A program made the translations under genes and the position numbers. 64,000 bases of DNA from Welwitschia mirabilis (taxonomy: Eukaryota; Gnetophyta; Gnetopsida; Welwitschiales): NCBI GenBank assembly GCA_051453625.1, contig JBOZIK010000001.1, positions 11,066,368-11,130,367 on the forward strand, given 5' to 3'. The notes under the pieces were generated by a model. The model worked only from the letters and a program-made list of their open reading frames with translations. It had not been told where the DNA came from and did no database searches. Position 1 is the first letter of the stretch. The number at the start of each line of letters is the position of its first letter. This document shows, in pieces, positions 1-13,100 of the stretch.

Positions 1-2030
1 CATTGATTTATATTGATTGTTAGAAACTATTTATGTGACATGATTTTCATGTGGATTGCAAACTTTATATTAAATAAAAAATTTGGTACCTTCTAAGAAA
101 AAAATAAGCATTAGTTCTCCTAATTGGCATAAGCTTCTCATTTAATAAATGAGATCATGCTTAATTCCTAGATCTAATTCAAGTCTATATAGTATTTTAT
201 GAGAAAGAAGACATGAATCTAATTGAAGTTGCATTGTGACCAAAAAAAATTAAAAAAACAACTAGATCTACATGGTATATACAAATTGAAAATTTTTACT
301 TTGATCTTATTTAAAAATCATCTTTTTTTGTTATTCTTATAGTTTTCATTAACAGAATAAAATAATATTATTTAACATACCTTGATAAGTAATGCTTATG
401 ACATATTTTCTCCCTTGATTCTACCTTAGTAATTGTTGTTTTTGTGGTTTATGTGAATAGAGGTTGGGGGTATTTATAAGCTTTTCATAGGGGAAAAACC
501 TTAGACCTTTGAACTTTATGACTAATAAAACTTTGAAGACATTATATCTTTCTAAAACTATCATTTTTATATCTTTTATATTTTCACATTAAAGTTTGAA
601 AAATTTGAAATTTATTAAAGGGAAGTTTAAGAAATGTTTCTTTATGCCTTTCTTTCTTACATAACCTTTTCTTTTCCTCTTTTTACCAATTTTTTTAAGG
701 TTTTATCATCTTTTTTAATGTTACACTACTTCGACCATTTCGATATGCTTTTCCATTATACTTTTCGATGATTCTTATATTACTGATGTAGATTACTTTG
801 ACCATGTCGATAAGGTAGAGGTAATCTTTACATAAAGAAACTCAAATTTCTCTTAGAGGTGCATTGAAAAGATTTATTGTCAAGATCAATTTGGAAAATA
901 AAAAACCATTTCTCTAATGAAAGGTCAAAAATCCTATTTGTACACAACTAGTGGTTTACTTTAATGTTTAACCTTCCTATCATACTATCATAGAAAGGGA
1001 CATTTAGTTTTGAATTTCCCATATCTAAAAGATAAACAAGAATATAATGCCTTGAAACAAAGAGAATGAAATGAGAAGAACGCAAAATAGCTTTTAAAAA
1101 ATTATGAACCTAGCATTTTCTATTAGCATTATCTTAAAGGATAATATATCTAAAAACATTGATGAAGGTGAAAATAAGTTTTATATGAAAGTATGAAACC
1201 CTCTCATAAATAATCTTATTAATAACAAAGGGAAAGCTTAGTTGTTACTAATGAAGATGGTTTTTGAACAATCAGAGGACAGAAAACAAATGTGTCTAGA
1301 AACATCATCAAAAAACAATGAAGTTCTTTTTCAAACAAAAATACTATTCATTTGATGATGTAAATTTCTAGTTTTGAAATGAAGGCTTTTATAAATATTT
1401 CATTTGAAAATCTTTCATTGTGCTTAAAAATATAATGAATGTAAAGAATGTTAATATTGTTGTAGGCGTATCAGATCCACCTATGATCAAGGATTCTAAA
1501 NNNNNNNNNNCTTGGAATACTAGGGACCTCACTAAAAGGATTTAATAGAAAAAAATTTAGTTTAATAGTTAAGATAGCTTTTATAATTTGAGTTCATTCT
1601 TGAAGAAGTGTGTGCCATTAAGGTCACAATGACTAGCTTTAATTTCTTAATCTTGTTGTGATTCAAATTCATGATTGTTTGGTGTTTACTTTCAAATTCA
1701 AAATCTCGTATTAACCAAGTTTGACAGATACATCATGTGTCAAGTTTAAATTTAAAATTTAAGCTCTTATAGCTTATAATTCAAAGTCTTTTAAATTTGT
1801 AATTTCTCATGAAAACTGTTAATGGCTTATGTATCTTGTCAAAGCCTTTACAAAGTCCCTATTTTCATGTTTTAAAATGTCCTAATAGACGGCACATCTC
1901 CATTAGCAAAATGCATCTCTCTGAAGTTCGGGAATATAATCAAAGAAGGATCTTGCTCTTACATTTTATTTTATCATTTTTAAGCCTACATGATTCTTTC
2001 CACTAATTTCTCAAAATCTACTCTTATTCC
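1..2030. other. AT-rich flank, no gene recognised
   Basis: I see no coding exon, RNA gene or transposon domain here. The sequence is strongly AT-rich, nearly free of CG dinucleotides, and all frames are closed by frequent stops. A short frame at 1809-2006 has no protein-like features I recognise. A 10-N gap lies at 1501-1510. The low CG content resembles that of the decayed repeats elsewhere in the window, so this may be old repeat DNA that can no longer be identified. Confidence 0.6.
1501..1510. other. assembly gap (10 N)
   Basis: Ten N bases. The sequence on either side is unremarkable and not duplicated. Confidence 0.99.
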
Positions 2031-3280
2031 ATTAGTCTCTACTCTGCGCACTGGAATCCATCACTATTTATTTGTGTAACTCATACAATGACTACAATTG
2101 CATGATGTTTTCTAGACATTTATCCAAAGATCCCTTGCTTTTCTCTGCGTTTCAAACTACCTAGGCAAAGAAAGATCTAGAAGGCCCAAACGCATCCACA
2201 CAGCTATGCTTGACAGAGTTCGTCATGTATCATTTTGTCATGTTATGATAACATGCAAAATCTCCGTTAACGGGAGGCCTCTTCCGTTACTTAAAATATT
2301 GCAATTTTAGGGGTTCACAAGAAGGCAAAGTCAGAGAGATTGGTGGTTCAAAGGAGCAGCAAAGCCGGCAAACGCATTTCAGAGAGTCAGATATCCTTTG
2401 GATCCCTCTTCCATCAGCGTCTTAGTAGGAGGTTAAGACATTTTAAAGAACAGAAGCTCTACGCATTCATAAACAAAGTCAAGAATCAGATATAAGCAGA
2501 GGATGCACAGAAAATAGTAGAGGATCACATGTTACATCAAAACAGATATAGAACCGATTTCTGGTAGAATGAAGGCTTTAAAGGGAATAGAATGAAATGC
2601 AAAGGGGAAAACGCTATAGGTTTCGTCTCTGTTTTAGAGACTGAAAATCCTTGCTGGCGTTGAAATGTATCTTTCATGGTTGCCTCTTTATCTTTGATGC
2701 TATAGGCATCTTCTTCTTTATCTCTGAGCATTTTATAAGTAGAATTTGTCATTTTCTTGATTTGAAATTCCTAATGGATCACGTATAATCTTCTGTGTAA
2801 TTAGACATAAGCGCTTGATATATGAATAGCTGTGTCATTGTGAAATCAATAGTGTGATCTAAAACTCTCCCGTCTATACTCTGGTTGTGACATCTTTCGG
2901 TTCTTGTTCTGCAGCCACTTTACTCTCCAGCCGGAAGAAAGAGAGGATAAAGGGAGATACATCGTGCATTTCTCTTCTTGAAGGAGCTTGCCTGTTTTAA
3001 TTGAGTAAATCAGTTTCACAGATTCATTTGGCCAAAAATTTCAGTCTGGCTGAGAATCCAGAAGTTTCAGATTGGAATTTCAGCCTTCATCTCTTTGAGT
3101 GCACTGTTTGAAGGAAGAACAATTTTCATAGCTTGAAGTACCTCGTCTCTTAAGATTTACTCCGCGTTGCTCGCACTCTTAGAACTCTATTGCTGTGGTA
3201 TTCACAGACAAACGCCTTTTTACATATAATTCACTTTAAATTTCAAATCATTTATTGTCATCTCCGCTATTTCAATCCCA
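2031..3280. other. CpG-retaining, possibly low-copy host sequence
   Basis: This 1.25-kb patch is less AT-rich than its surroundings and keeps many CG dinucleotides (roughly thirty by hand count), while flanking kilobases have almost none. It contains the palindrome CCGTTAACGG near 2264 and has no similarity to the elements found elsewhere in the window. A minus-strand frame at 2752-2537 (71 codons) is open but has no domain I recognise. The most likely explanations are gene-proximal sequence (promoter, UTR or an exon fragment) that has not been heavily methylated, or a relatively recent insertion. No splice-bounded gene model can be supported by eye. Confidence 0.4.
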
Positions 3281-4379
3281 TAAAGCATTTCCAGAAAAGG
3301 GCTTGTCTTATAACTCTTGCTTCAAATTCGCAGGCTTTAGGTTTTCCATTTTTTAATTACTCTACCAATTTTGTAATGTACTATTATACATTGTAAGTCA
3401 TTTTCTTTTACATTTAGTTTTATTTTCTATTACTCAGAAAAAATTTTACAATTAGGGCTAAAATTGTGTTTAAATTTCTCTATTTATTTTCTATTCACGA
3501 CCCAAGCTCTTTTCTTTGTTGTTATGAGTTTGCTATTTAATGGATTTAAGATCTGGTTTCCTTGCATTTATTACAGAAGTTAATTTGTCTATACATTTGT
3601 GAAAGGAAGAGAAGCAAGTCCTAATAAAAAGTAAAATCTTAATAACATTATCTCATCTCATTTCTGTAGCGTTCAAAACCTAAAGAAGCCAATTTATTGT
3701 CTAAGTTCTTGTTCCATGCTAAAATCTTCAAGTTTTAATTTTGTACATTTTCTCCTTAATTAGTTTTGTAAAATCTTTAATCAAATGAAAGTTTTGGTTC
3801 AGAGATAAAACTATTAGAAAGCTTTTCAAAGGGTAGACATCTAATCTTTAGAGCCATGTTTCCTAAAGATTGTAGAACTTAAACAACTGAGGCAATGTTT
3901 TAATAAATTAAATCATTTAATCTATAGAGCACATTTTGATATTTTAGCCTTCGGTTTCAAATATATAATCAAATTCATTAGAAATCTATTTGTTTTATTT
4001 TAAACAAAACCACATTTCTTTAGAAATGGTGTTATGATCGAAGTGAAATTTTTAATTGCTTTTAGTAACAATAGTATGATTGAACATAAAGATGTTAAAA
4101 TTCTTTCAAAGTAATTATTTGACTTACTCTCTGTTGTTACTTATATTTTAACGGTCATATTGGTTGTAACACAAATTAACTAAGTTTGCATTTTTAATAT
4201 ACTATAGTCAATGTTTGTATGGCAATGTTTGTTAAAATGTTTGCACAAGAACTATTTAAAAAAATGTTAAATTTTTAAATCCTCGGACATTTAAATACTC
4301 TGATTCTTTTATAAGAAGTTAAGGTTTCGTTTCAAGTTATGGGTGTTATTTTCACTCAATTTATGAGTAAGGGTAAGAA
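3281..4379. other. AT-rich spacer, nothing recognised
   Basis: AT-rich DNA between the CpG-retaining patch and LINE-A. A 68-codon frame at 3190-3396 overlaps its left edge and has no recognisable motif. Some of the right end may be a decayed 5' part of LINE-A, but no endonuclease motif is visible. Confidence 0.5.
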
Positions 4380-6990
4380 ATAATGTTAGATTTGCTTATA
4401 AATACATTAATGAAAATGGAAAGATTGAAGTATGATAGAGTTAAAAATAAAATCTTAGATATTAGCAGCTTCAAATTGATCCTTTTAGTTTAGTGACTAA
4501 GGAGGAATTAGCAAAAATGTAATCTATTTAGCAAATATGAAATTAGTATTATGTAGAAGGTGATTTTATAAAAAGCATGATGCACTAGCTAAGAGTCTAA
4601 GATTCCAGCTACAAATAATTTTTAAAATTCCTTTAAAAAATAATTATTGTAATCAAATCAATAAGTTAATCTTAGAAACTATAGAAATTTCTAATCCTAA
4701 TAAGATTTTAGATGTTTTGATTAACCATTTTAAAATAGTCTTTAAATTACAAGAATTTAATGCTAACAAATTTTATAATATTCACAGTTTCATTCCTAGT
4801 GTTTTTAAGAATAAACATATTAGCTTTCTTGAAAGTGATATTACTTAACAAAACCCTAAAAATTTTTTTTCAATATATCTAGTGACTTATTTCCAAGCTT
4901 TGATGGCATACCTATAGAATTTTATAATGAGAAGTAAAATATTACTAGAAACAACTTCTTCTAAGTAATCAAATAAGCCATGTCTAGGTATTTTTTAGGA
5001 CTTTATATAACTAAAGGAGTCATCATATTGCTTTCTAAATTTGGTAATAGAAATGTATCCATTGATTGGAGACCAAAAACATTATAAACATTTCTTATAA
5101 AATATGGATAAAATATGTTGCCAAAACACTATAAAAGATTATTTTAGACATTGTTAGTTAAGAAAAATAGGTTTTATTCCTGGTCCATACATTCTTAGCA
5201 ACATGCTAACAACTTGAAAAGGACATCCATGAATGTGTAACAATAACATCTATTTCATCAAAATTGACTACAATAAAGTGTATGATCATATTACTTAGAA
5301 ATTCATTCTAAAGTACATAGAAAATATTAGATTTGATCCTAGGTTTTTAGACATGATAAAATATTTTTTTGCTGATTATAATGCTTGCATAGCAATTGAT
5401 GTAAAACTTTATGATAATTTTCCTGTAACAATGTTAATATGAGAGGGTTTCCCACCTGCCTTTTTTCTATCTATCATGGTAGTTAAGTTTTTAAGTTATT
5501 ACATTAAGAAAGAATATGGTTTATTTAAATGCATTAAAACCATTTGTGGTTCTAAGTATATGATAAATATGCATTTTTCAAATGATTTATTTTTATTTAA
5601 AAAATGAAAATAGCTACATTGAGAAGATTCTTGAGATAATTGAGCAATATCATACACTTTTAGGATTCAAGATCAATTGGAAGAAGTCTTCTATATAAAA
5701 TAGTAAAGGTGATACTTAGTTTCTAAAGAGCAAATCCTAGAAGACTATTAGATAAAACATCATCAAGATTATAGTTATATTAATCTCTTTTAATGGTATA
5801 ACCTCTAAGCTTTGGAAGGAGACTCTTAATAAGTCCAAGTAGAAGATCAATAAATGGAAAATAAAAGAACTATGTTATGCAAGAAAAGTATTGATATGCA
5901 AGTCAGTATTTCTTCTTTTCAAAATCTACCTTCAATAATTACAAAAAGATGGAATCTCTACTACGGAGCATTATGTGATTAATTTTAAGCAATAAAAGAG
6001 GTTTTAACAAATTTTCTTAGAAAATATGTTTCCTTCTAACTAAAAATAGTATTGATACTCATTAAGAGCTTCCATCAAGTACAATAGCCATGCTCTAAAT
6101 GGATTCTATGTTCTTTCTCATAGCATAGCATTGTTTATGATCCCTTATTTACTAGATTAAAAAGGTGTAAATCTAAGAACAAGAAGATTTGGAAGGAACT
6201 CAACCCTCTAAATTGAATCATATAGTCTTAGTTAGTCATACCAAGATGTACTCTTTAATAGGATTTGGTTGGCATGAAGAGTGATTCATAATTCCAGTAA
6301 TTGCAACTCTTTAAAAACTTTTAGTTTATTGCTTTAAAGGATTTTTCCTTAGTTGATTCCAAATGGAAACATCCTAAAATGATTTTTAAATCTTAAATGA
6401 ATAGCTCATTGGATGTAAATATTTTGGGTATCTTTATCATATGTAGCTTCCAATAGGAATTTTTACCATGGGACTTGTTTGAGTTATTTTATGATTATAC
6501 ACATAATGTTAAGAGATTTCATAGTTAGATATTTACTTTTTTAGAGGACATGATAATAGTAATGATAATAATAGCTCAATCCAATAGAGTTTACAATGGA
6601 AAAAAGGTTTACAACTTTCTTCCTTTTAGACTAGAAAGGGTTTACAATTTGATGAAAGAAGATATAATGATTTCTTAAAATCTATAGAAAATGAGAAATA
6701 AATGACATTGAAAGTATCTAGATTAATTGATTTTATAAACTCTAAAAATGCTTACACTTTTAAAGGATGATCATTTTAATTGGTATATTCCTTATAAAAG
6801 ATTATCCTTAGATAGTCATTTTTAGGACTTAGGGTTTTCCTTTAATATTTATCGCTTGTTTAAAGACAAGGAATTATCTAATCATACATTTATAACATAT
6901 AGGTTTACTATTAAATGTAACAGTCCAATTAATTTACCTTAATAAGAATAATTTTCTTTAGATTAATTAAAATTATTAGTGAAACATAGG
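4380..6990 (+). mobile_element. LINE-A, decayed 5'-truncated non-LTR retrotransposon
   Basis: Reading the three plus frames in turn gives the usual order of a plant L1-type ORF2. First comes the linker upstream of the RT, then the RT core, then the conserved post-RT segment with a WK-rich 'INKWKIKELCYARKVLICKSV' type motif near 5840-5910. There are many frameshifts and in-frame stops. No endonuclease domain is visible upstream, so the copy looks 5'-truncated, which is common for LINEs. The end is taken just before a TA microsatellite at about 6998. No clear poly(A) tail or target duplication was found, so both limits are approximate. Confidence 0.75.
5150..5690 (+). pseudogene. LINE-A reverse transcriptase core
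   Basis: This is the RT palm region of LINE-A. Recognisable pieces are 'GFIPGPYILSNMLTT' (RT block 1), then 'FIKIDYNKVYDHIT' near 5250-5295, which matches the LINE motif usually written DFxKAYDxVxW. A stop-containing stretch at 5440-5475 corresponds to the RGxRQGxPLSP motif, and 'MHFSNDLFLF' near 5570-5605 stands where FADDT is expected. The first catalytic Asp of the FADD box is therefore replaced (SND). A piece like 'GFKINWKKS' follows at 5663-5690, the usual SGLKINxxKS motif. Several TAA/TAG codons and frameshifts make the copy inactive. Confidence 0.8.
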
Positions 6991-6996
6991 ATCAAC

Positions 6997-6997
6997 T

Positions 6998-7028
<31 letters not shown>
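6997..7028. repeat. (TA)n microsatellite
   Basis: A nearly perfect run of TA dinucleotides, interrupted once by G near its right end. It lies just past the last LINE-A coding remnant. Confidence 0.9.
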
Positions 7029-8589
7029 GCATGAAAAACATAAACTAAAAATATTTCTTATAGAAAGATTAACTTGGCTTGCAAATAATAGCAATATCAC
7101 TTATGTGTCCTATAGTTCTTTCTAGTGTTTTTCCACATAAAGATATCTTATATATAGTTAATGAGATGTTAAATTGTTTTAATACAAATGTAAATATATG
7201 TTTAGCATAATTCTTAATCAATAGAATAGGAGGTTGCATCTTCTATTGATGAAATTCCAACTCAATTTTTGACCATTATCTAGATGTGAGTTGATTTTAT
7301 TTTTGATTTTAAACTATAAAAACATTGTTGGGCTCAACTCCATATGCTTAGACTTTATCTTGATATACAATTAGAAAGGCAATAGATAGGACATGAGTTG
7401 GATGCATGCTTACAAATGGCCCTTGCTTTCTTGAAACATCTTTGAATGGTGTAACATGATCTTTCAACACCAAGGGCTTAGGATATCAAATTAGAGTAAA
7501 TACATACATGGGTGAGTAGGAGTGTGGTGATGACATTTACTTCCAAAAGGGTTTATTAAAAAAAATGCAATGTAACCCATCTTTATGATGAAATCTAAGT
7601 ATGGGAATGAACTTTATTAGAATTATCATAGTTTAGTTATCATTTGGTAAATACACCACACAAATGAATGCATACAATTTTAACTAATATGGATATTTAG
7701 TTGCTTATTTATGTACAAAATATAAATCTAACTTCATTGGGTTTATTTAATTATGAACAATCACACATATAAGGAAAAAAAAATCATACATAATCTTCAT
7801 TTGACATATTATAAAACAATTGCTTTTGAAAATATAGTAATGGAATTCAAGACATTATGAATATCTTCCTTTTATTTTACATAATTTTAAATTCCAAATA
7901 AACCGTATTTGCACTCTACAGCTTATTTTTAAAGGAAATGAAAATATTCTACACATGAAATTATACTTCTCTTTAAACTCCTTTCTACAAGTTTAACTAG
8001 TAATTTTCTAAGATAATGGTATCATTAATAAAGAGGGGGTAAAATTAAAAATCACAAGATGTAATGGTTACATAAAGTTAATGCATCTATAAAATCAACA
8101 AAGGTGATAAAAATCAAAAGAACTAATTAAGTTGTCTAGATTGTCAAAGTCAAAACCCTCATAAACTTTTAAAAATATCTATTAAAATACTAGTAAATAA
8201 AGAAGAAAGGATTTTGTATACAAATTATAAATATTAATAATATTATAAAATTAAAACTACACCTTTCTTAAATAGCTAAAATAGGAGATTCACTTACTAT
8301 TCAAGAAAAATTATGCTAAACTAGGAGATTCACTTACTATTCAAGAATAAGTCCTTAATAAGGAAGGAATAAATTATGCTTTATCAAAGAAAACTTAACA
8401 GAAATGATATAAAATAAAATTTATCTAGTTATTCTACATCTTAAAGTCTTAAATTATTAGAGTAATTTTATTTAATAAATTTTTTCTAATTAATTAGATA
8501 ATTTCTAGCCTTCTAAAAACTTCATAATTAAAAATTGATAATTAATTATTTATAAGGGTAAAAATAAATTACTATAGTTTTTCCTAAAC
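7029..8589. other. AT-rich intergenic DNA
   Basis: No gene, domain or named repeat is recognised. The only local structure noted is a 40-bp direct duplication at about 8282-8347. Confidence 0.5.
8282..8347. repeat. 40-bp spaced direct repeat, two copies
   Basis: The 26-bp string starting TAGGAGATTCACTTACTATT occurs at 8282-8307 and again, identically, at 8322-8347, giving a 40-bp period. Perfect identity in an otherwise decayed region suggests a fairly recent duplication by slippage. Confidence 0.85.
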
Positions 8590-8603
8590 TAGACTCATTA
8601 TAT
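8590..8603. repeat. left target-site duplication of the J-domain retrocopy
   Basis: TAGACTCATTATAT here matches TGGACTCATTGTAT at 10136-10149 in 12 of 14 positions. The two flank a block that ends in an A-rich tail, as expected for LINE-mediated retroposition. Confidence 0.65.
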
Positions 8604-10135
8604 CTGAGCTACAAGAGTATTAACAACTTGTAATGAACTTCATAGATAGGTACACAATCCAAGACAACAATTTCTCAAACTCAAGCGCATGCATTTCCAT
8701 TTTCTGTTAGTACTTAGAGATGGAAGGAAACTGAATCTTTCTTTCTTCATTGCAGAGAAATCAAAGGAAAAATTTAGAGCTTGTATTCAAACTTGATTAA
8801 GGGAACTAGACCAAGGTGAAACCTAGCTTCTTAGGATGAGGCATTGGGAGAGGTAGATTTAATCTTCTTAAAGTAGAGTTTTATAGCTTCTAGTGTAAAC
8901 AGTAGCACTTAAGTTAGGCACTGGAGTAAGTTCTAGTGAAAATTTTCTAGAAGCCTTTTGGATGCTTTGCAAGGGCAGAAGTGCTCTCAGGAAGAAAGAG
9001 TGTGGTACTTTCAAGGCTACGGATAACTCAGGGAAGCTTGTTAGTGAAGAAATTATGAGAGATAGGTAGCTAAAATGGCCAAGAAATTTGGGAAGGGGAA
9101 TCCAAAAGTAATTGTTATTAGTAAAGATGAGAAAGACGAGGATGGCCTTAGAGTTGGAAGAAGGGCATGTTAGGGAATAAAGTCCTTATGGGGAGAAAGA
9201 TTCAGAGGCCACAGTCTAAAAAAAGAGCTAGGCTAAAGTTCAATGAACAAGATTATTAATCAAATTTTTCTAGAAGTTTAGATGAGAAAAGTCTAAGCAA
9301 GAATGGAGGGAGCAGATGGCTGGATTCAGATTTAAAGCCAGATTTTGATAACACGACCACGGAAAAGGATTATAAGAACCATTATGAGGTCCTAGAAATC
9401 AGATCTGGGATTAAGCAAGAGGATATTATTAGGGCCCATAGGAAATTAGTGTTGTGATAACACCCTTATAAAAATAAGAGTAATCCTCAAGAGGCATGGA
9501 AGATGACTAAAGACGTAAACGGCACTAAGGATGTCCTGACAAATAAGAAGATCAAAGCAATTTTCCATTTTTGTCACTAATAGAAGCTCACCCAAAAGTA
9601 TGGGTGCTAGTCTTAACCTTTATGAAGGGTGTTGGTTTATGTTTTTATTTTTATAGTTTTTGATCAATTTGCAGTCTTTAGATATTAGTTTTGATTTATG
9701 TAAGTAGCTACTAGTTTTGGGAGTTGTTATAAGTTTTTTGATTCCTTGAGTCTCTAAGTGTAAAATGGAAATAGAAAATATGATTCACAATTTTAAAAGA
9801 GAAGCTCTTATTTTGAAAAAAGTTGAAGTAATTTTCGAAGCTACTCACAAGGTTTTTTTTCCTTTCTCTTTTTTTTTGATTTTTTTTTTCAAGAGGAGGT
9901 GGAAGCAATTTTACTATTTTACTCTTAGTACATCAGGAGGGAGTATTTTGCATGTTTTAGGCCTAGTATTTTGCCCAAGATAGATGCAAGTTTAAGCTAA
10001 TCATTGTAATCTCAGGTATTTCCTCCTACTTTATTTGTTGTACGTATGTTTCTCTTGGTGATTTTTGTATACTTCTCATGTTTTTATTTTAATAGAAAAT
10101 GTCCACTTTTATTTAAAAAAGAAAAAATAAAAAAA
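8604..10135 (+). pseudogene. processed pseudogene of a J-domain (DnaJ-like) mRNA
   Basis: The block holds a 5' UTR-like part, a broken coding part and a long 3' part that ends in an A-rich tail (about 10113-10135). Matching 14-bp flanks border it. An ATG at 9075 opens a short lysine-rich segment beginning MAKKFGKGNPKVIVIS. After a frameshift near 9160 the frame 9359-9580 encodes a J domain: 'YEVLEI', 'IKQEDIIRAHRKLVL', two stops, 'HPYKNKSNPQEAW' and 'VNGTKDVLTNKK'. The J-domain hallmark HPD at 9461-9469 is changed to HPY, and two stops lie directly before it, so the copy is dead. J proteins stimulate the ATPase of Hsp70 through HPD. The parent is probably a plant J-domain protein with a charged N-terminal region. 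No intron is visible. Confidence 0.8.
10106..10135 (+). other. A-rich tail of the J-domain retrocopy
   Basis: A-rich run interrupted by a few G and T bases, placed directly before the right-hand target duplication. This is the position expected for the poly(A) tail of a retroposed mRNA. Confidence 0.65.
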
Positions 10136-10149
10136 TGGACTCATTGTAT
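10136..10149. repeat. right target-site duplication of the J-domain retrocopy
   Basis: TGGACTCATTGTAT, 12 of 14 positions identical to 8590-8603. It follows directly on the A-rich tail. Confidence 0.65.
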
Positions 10150-13100
10150 AAGTTTTAAACATTAAATCTATCAAATTTGGATAGTTAAGAATACATTTTC
10201 TAAGATTATATATTAAGAATAAAAATTGTATAAATTTTTAAAATTATTATCATACCACACCAAACTAAAAAGGTTATAACCTTTAGACTACTTTGAATTT
10301 TTAAATGATTTAAATACTTTGGAAATATTATTTAATTTTCTATTATTAAACTATTAAATCACTATAAATAACTTAGTATTAAATCTATAATCTAAGATTA
10401 AATGCTTACTAATTCATATGTTTATTTTTGTAGTTATATATATTAAATAATTTCTAAAAAATTATTAACTTTTAAAATTTACTATTATTAAATTTTTATA
10501 ATGTTGACTGAATTTTGAGCTTACCAAAAAAATCTCATTAAAATATAAGAAATATTTAATGAGTCATGATCTCCCTAAGTTATGTTATCAATTTCAAAAA
10601 CATGATCTTTATCTAAATAAGAACATATAGACTCATATATANNNNNNNNNNNNNNNNNNNNNNNNNNNNNNNNNNNNNNNNNNNNNNNNNNNNNNNNNNN
10701 NNNNNNNNNNNNNNNNNNNNNNNNNNNNNNNNNNNNNNNNNTAAATAAGAACATATAGACTCATATATAAATCTAAGGAACTATAGTTGATGAAATTTAA
10801 TGCAAATACCTAATATACTAAGTCTATGTAATATACACAATAAATTTTAACTAATAAAAATTTATGTTAATTATAAAATTCAATGCACAAGATTAAGTAA
10901 AAGTAGACAACTTCAATGAGCCTTAAGATTAACATGAAGGACTACCTAGCGTAAGTGGGATTCAAGATTAGATAATTCATCCTAATAAAAGGATTCTAAT
11001 GCATATATGATGCATAAAGAAACTTCAATAATCAATAAATAATTCACAACAAAACATTGGTATCAAAATGTTATAATAAACCCCTTTGTCAATTGGCTAT
11101 ATTATCCATTGGTAATTGCATCAACTAAGCATGTAAACAGATCACTTAAATCCCTCCTTTATCTCAGTTTTAGCCAAATGGGAGGAATAATTTTAAACAA
11201 ACAATATAATAAGCTTATGCAATGGCCTAATACAATACCTTTTTCATGACACAAATTTCCTTAGAGAATAAATAACATAGGAATATAGGAAGTAGAGGAA
11301 ACCTACTTAGAAATTCATGATTGAAGGATTCCATTTGATAAAGTTTGATGAATAATTAATGAAGTAGTAACTTGTAAGATCCTTATCTCCAAGCTTCAAG
11401 CTCTAAGTTACAATCTCCAAACTCAAAAATAAGAGTACAAGAAGAGAAGAAAAGAATGTGGAAGAGTGAGAGGAGAATTAATATCACAAAGTCATCTAAA
11501 AGTGAAAAATTAATTTTTAAGAGAGGTAAGGGATATCTTTATGGGTAAATAATAAACCAAAATTCCTCGATTCAATTAGTTAAAAAATACACACATCATT
11601 TAATCCATGAGATAATATGATTACAATAAAGTGGATGTATTAATCCCATTGAATTGAATAAGATGGGTTACACTAAATTGGATAAGATTGATCAATAATA
11701 AGTTAGTTCAGCTTAACTAATAAGTGACATTAATGTGTGAATGGAAAAAAAATACATCATATTTATGATTCATGCATGTAACTAAGGTGAGTAATTCTCG
11801 TACTTTAATTAGCAAGGTTAATGACAAACATTTTTTCTTCATGATAATGCATTCTTGATACTTCAAAAGCTCATAAGCATATTCAATCAACTCACAAACA
11901 TGCATTGAATAGTGTTTAATATGCATTAAATGAATACTCTTTTTTCTATGCACTAATTTTAAAAGTTTTATGTGTCATAATGAGATAAACCTTTCTATTT
12001 TAGTGAATTAAAAAAATTGGATATTTTATAAACCAAGTACTTTTGTAAGGTTAAGAAGAATAAAAATCATAGTATAGTCAAATCTACTCATTCATCCTTC
12101 TTACTTTATTCATAAGAGTGCATATAGTTATTTATGTGCTCATTAATTTTATGATCCATAAAATCCATTAACACAAAACACAAGAAAGCAAATGTCATAA
12201 TAGAATGTAGTACACTTAAATTTTTATCCACTTCTTTTGTCAAATACATTAACCATTTACTTTTACTAAGTAATTTTACTTTTTTGATTTCGATGAGACG
12301 CATGAATAAGTATGTAGTAATATAAATATTAAATATGTCATTCTTGTAAATATTTTATTATCATTTTATGCATTATTATAAAATTCTCAATTTAATAATT
12401 TTACCATCTAAAGGAGATGCCTTTATATAAATATAATTCTTTGATTTTAATGTTTGGATAGCGTGTTTATTTTTTTCATAAAAATTTTTATAAAAAAATT
12501 ATCCAAAAATATTAAAACTATGAGAATAACCTAAAAATTAAGATTAATTACTTAAAATATTGTATGACTATCTAGAATTCAAAATTAAGCATAATGCATA
12601 GATTTTAACATAAGAAAAAAATATAAGATATCATTTGTAATAAAAATAAATATTATTTTTTATGAAGATTCTAATTAAAGAAGGGATTTCATATTAAAAT
12701 TATCATATGATTAAGAGATTAACATGTTTAATGTTTCAGTAATTAAAGGTTACAAAATGTGGGATATAACATTAAGTTCTAGATGCGGACCAATACTACT
12801 CTCTAAATATGATTGACAGATAAAGAATTTAGAGTTTTTTAAGGTAATCCTAAGCTATCAAACTCTAATGCCTTCATCTAGAATTACATGCAACCTTGAA
12901 CTTGATATTTATCTATGGTTATTTTATTATAAAGTTCATTTTTAGAATTTATAACTTTCTTATTTTTGATATGTATAATAACGATCTAATGTTTGTAGCA
13001 TGTCATATTTTAGATACAAACACAAGGAGAAGACTTAACTTGAGGTTAATTAGCTGATGTATCTTTTTGAGCATTTGTTTGATAAACTTACCTAGTATCT

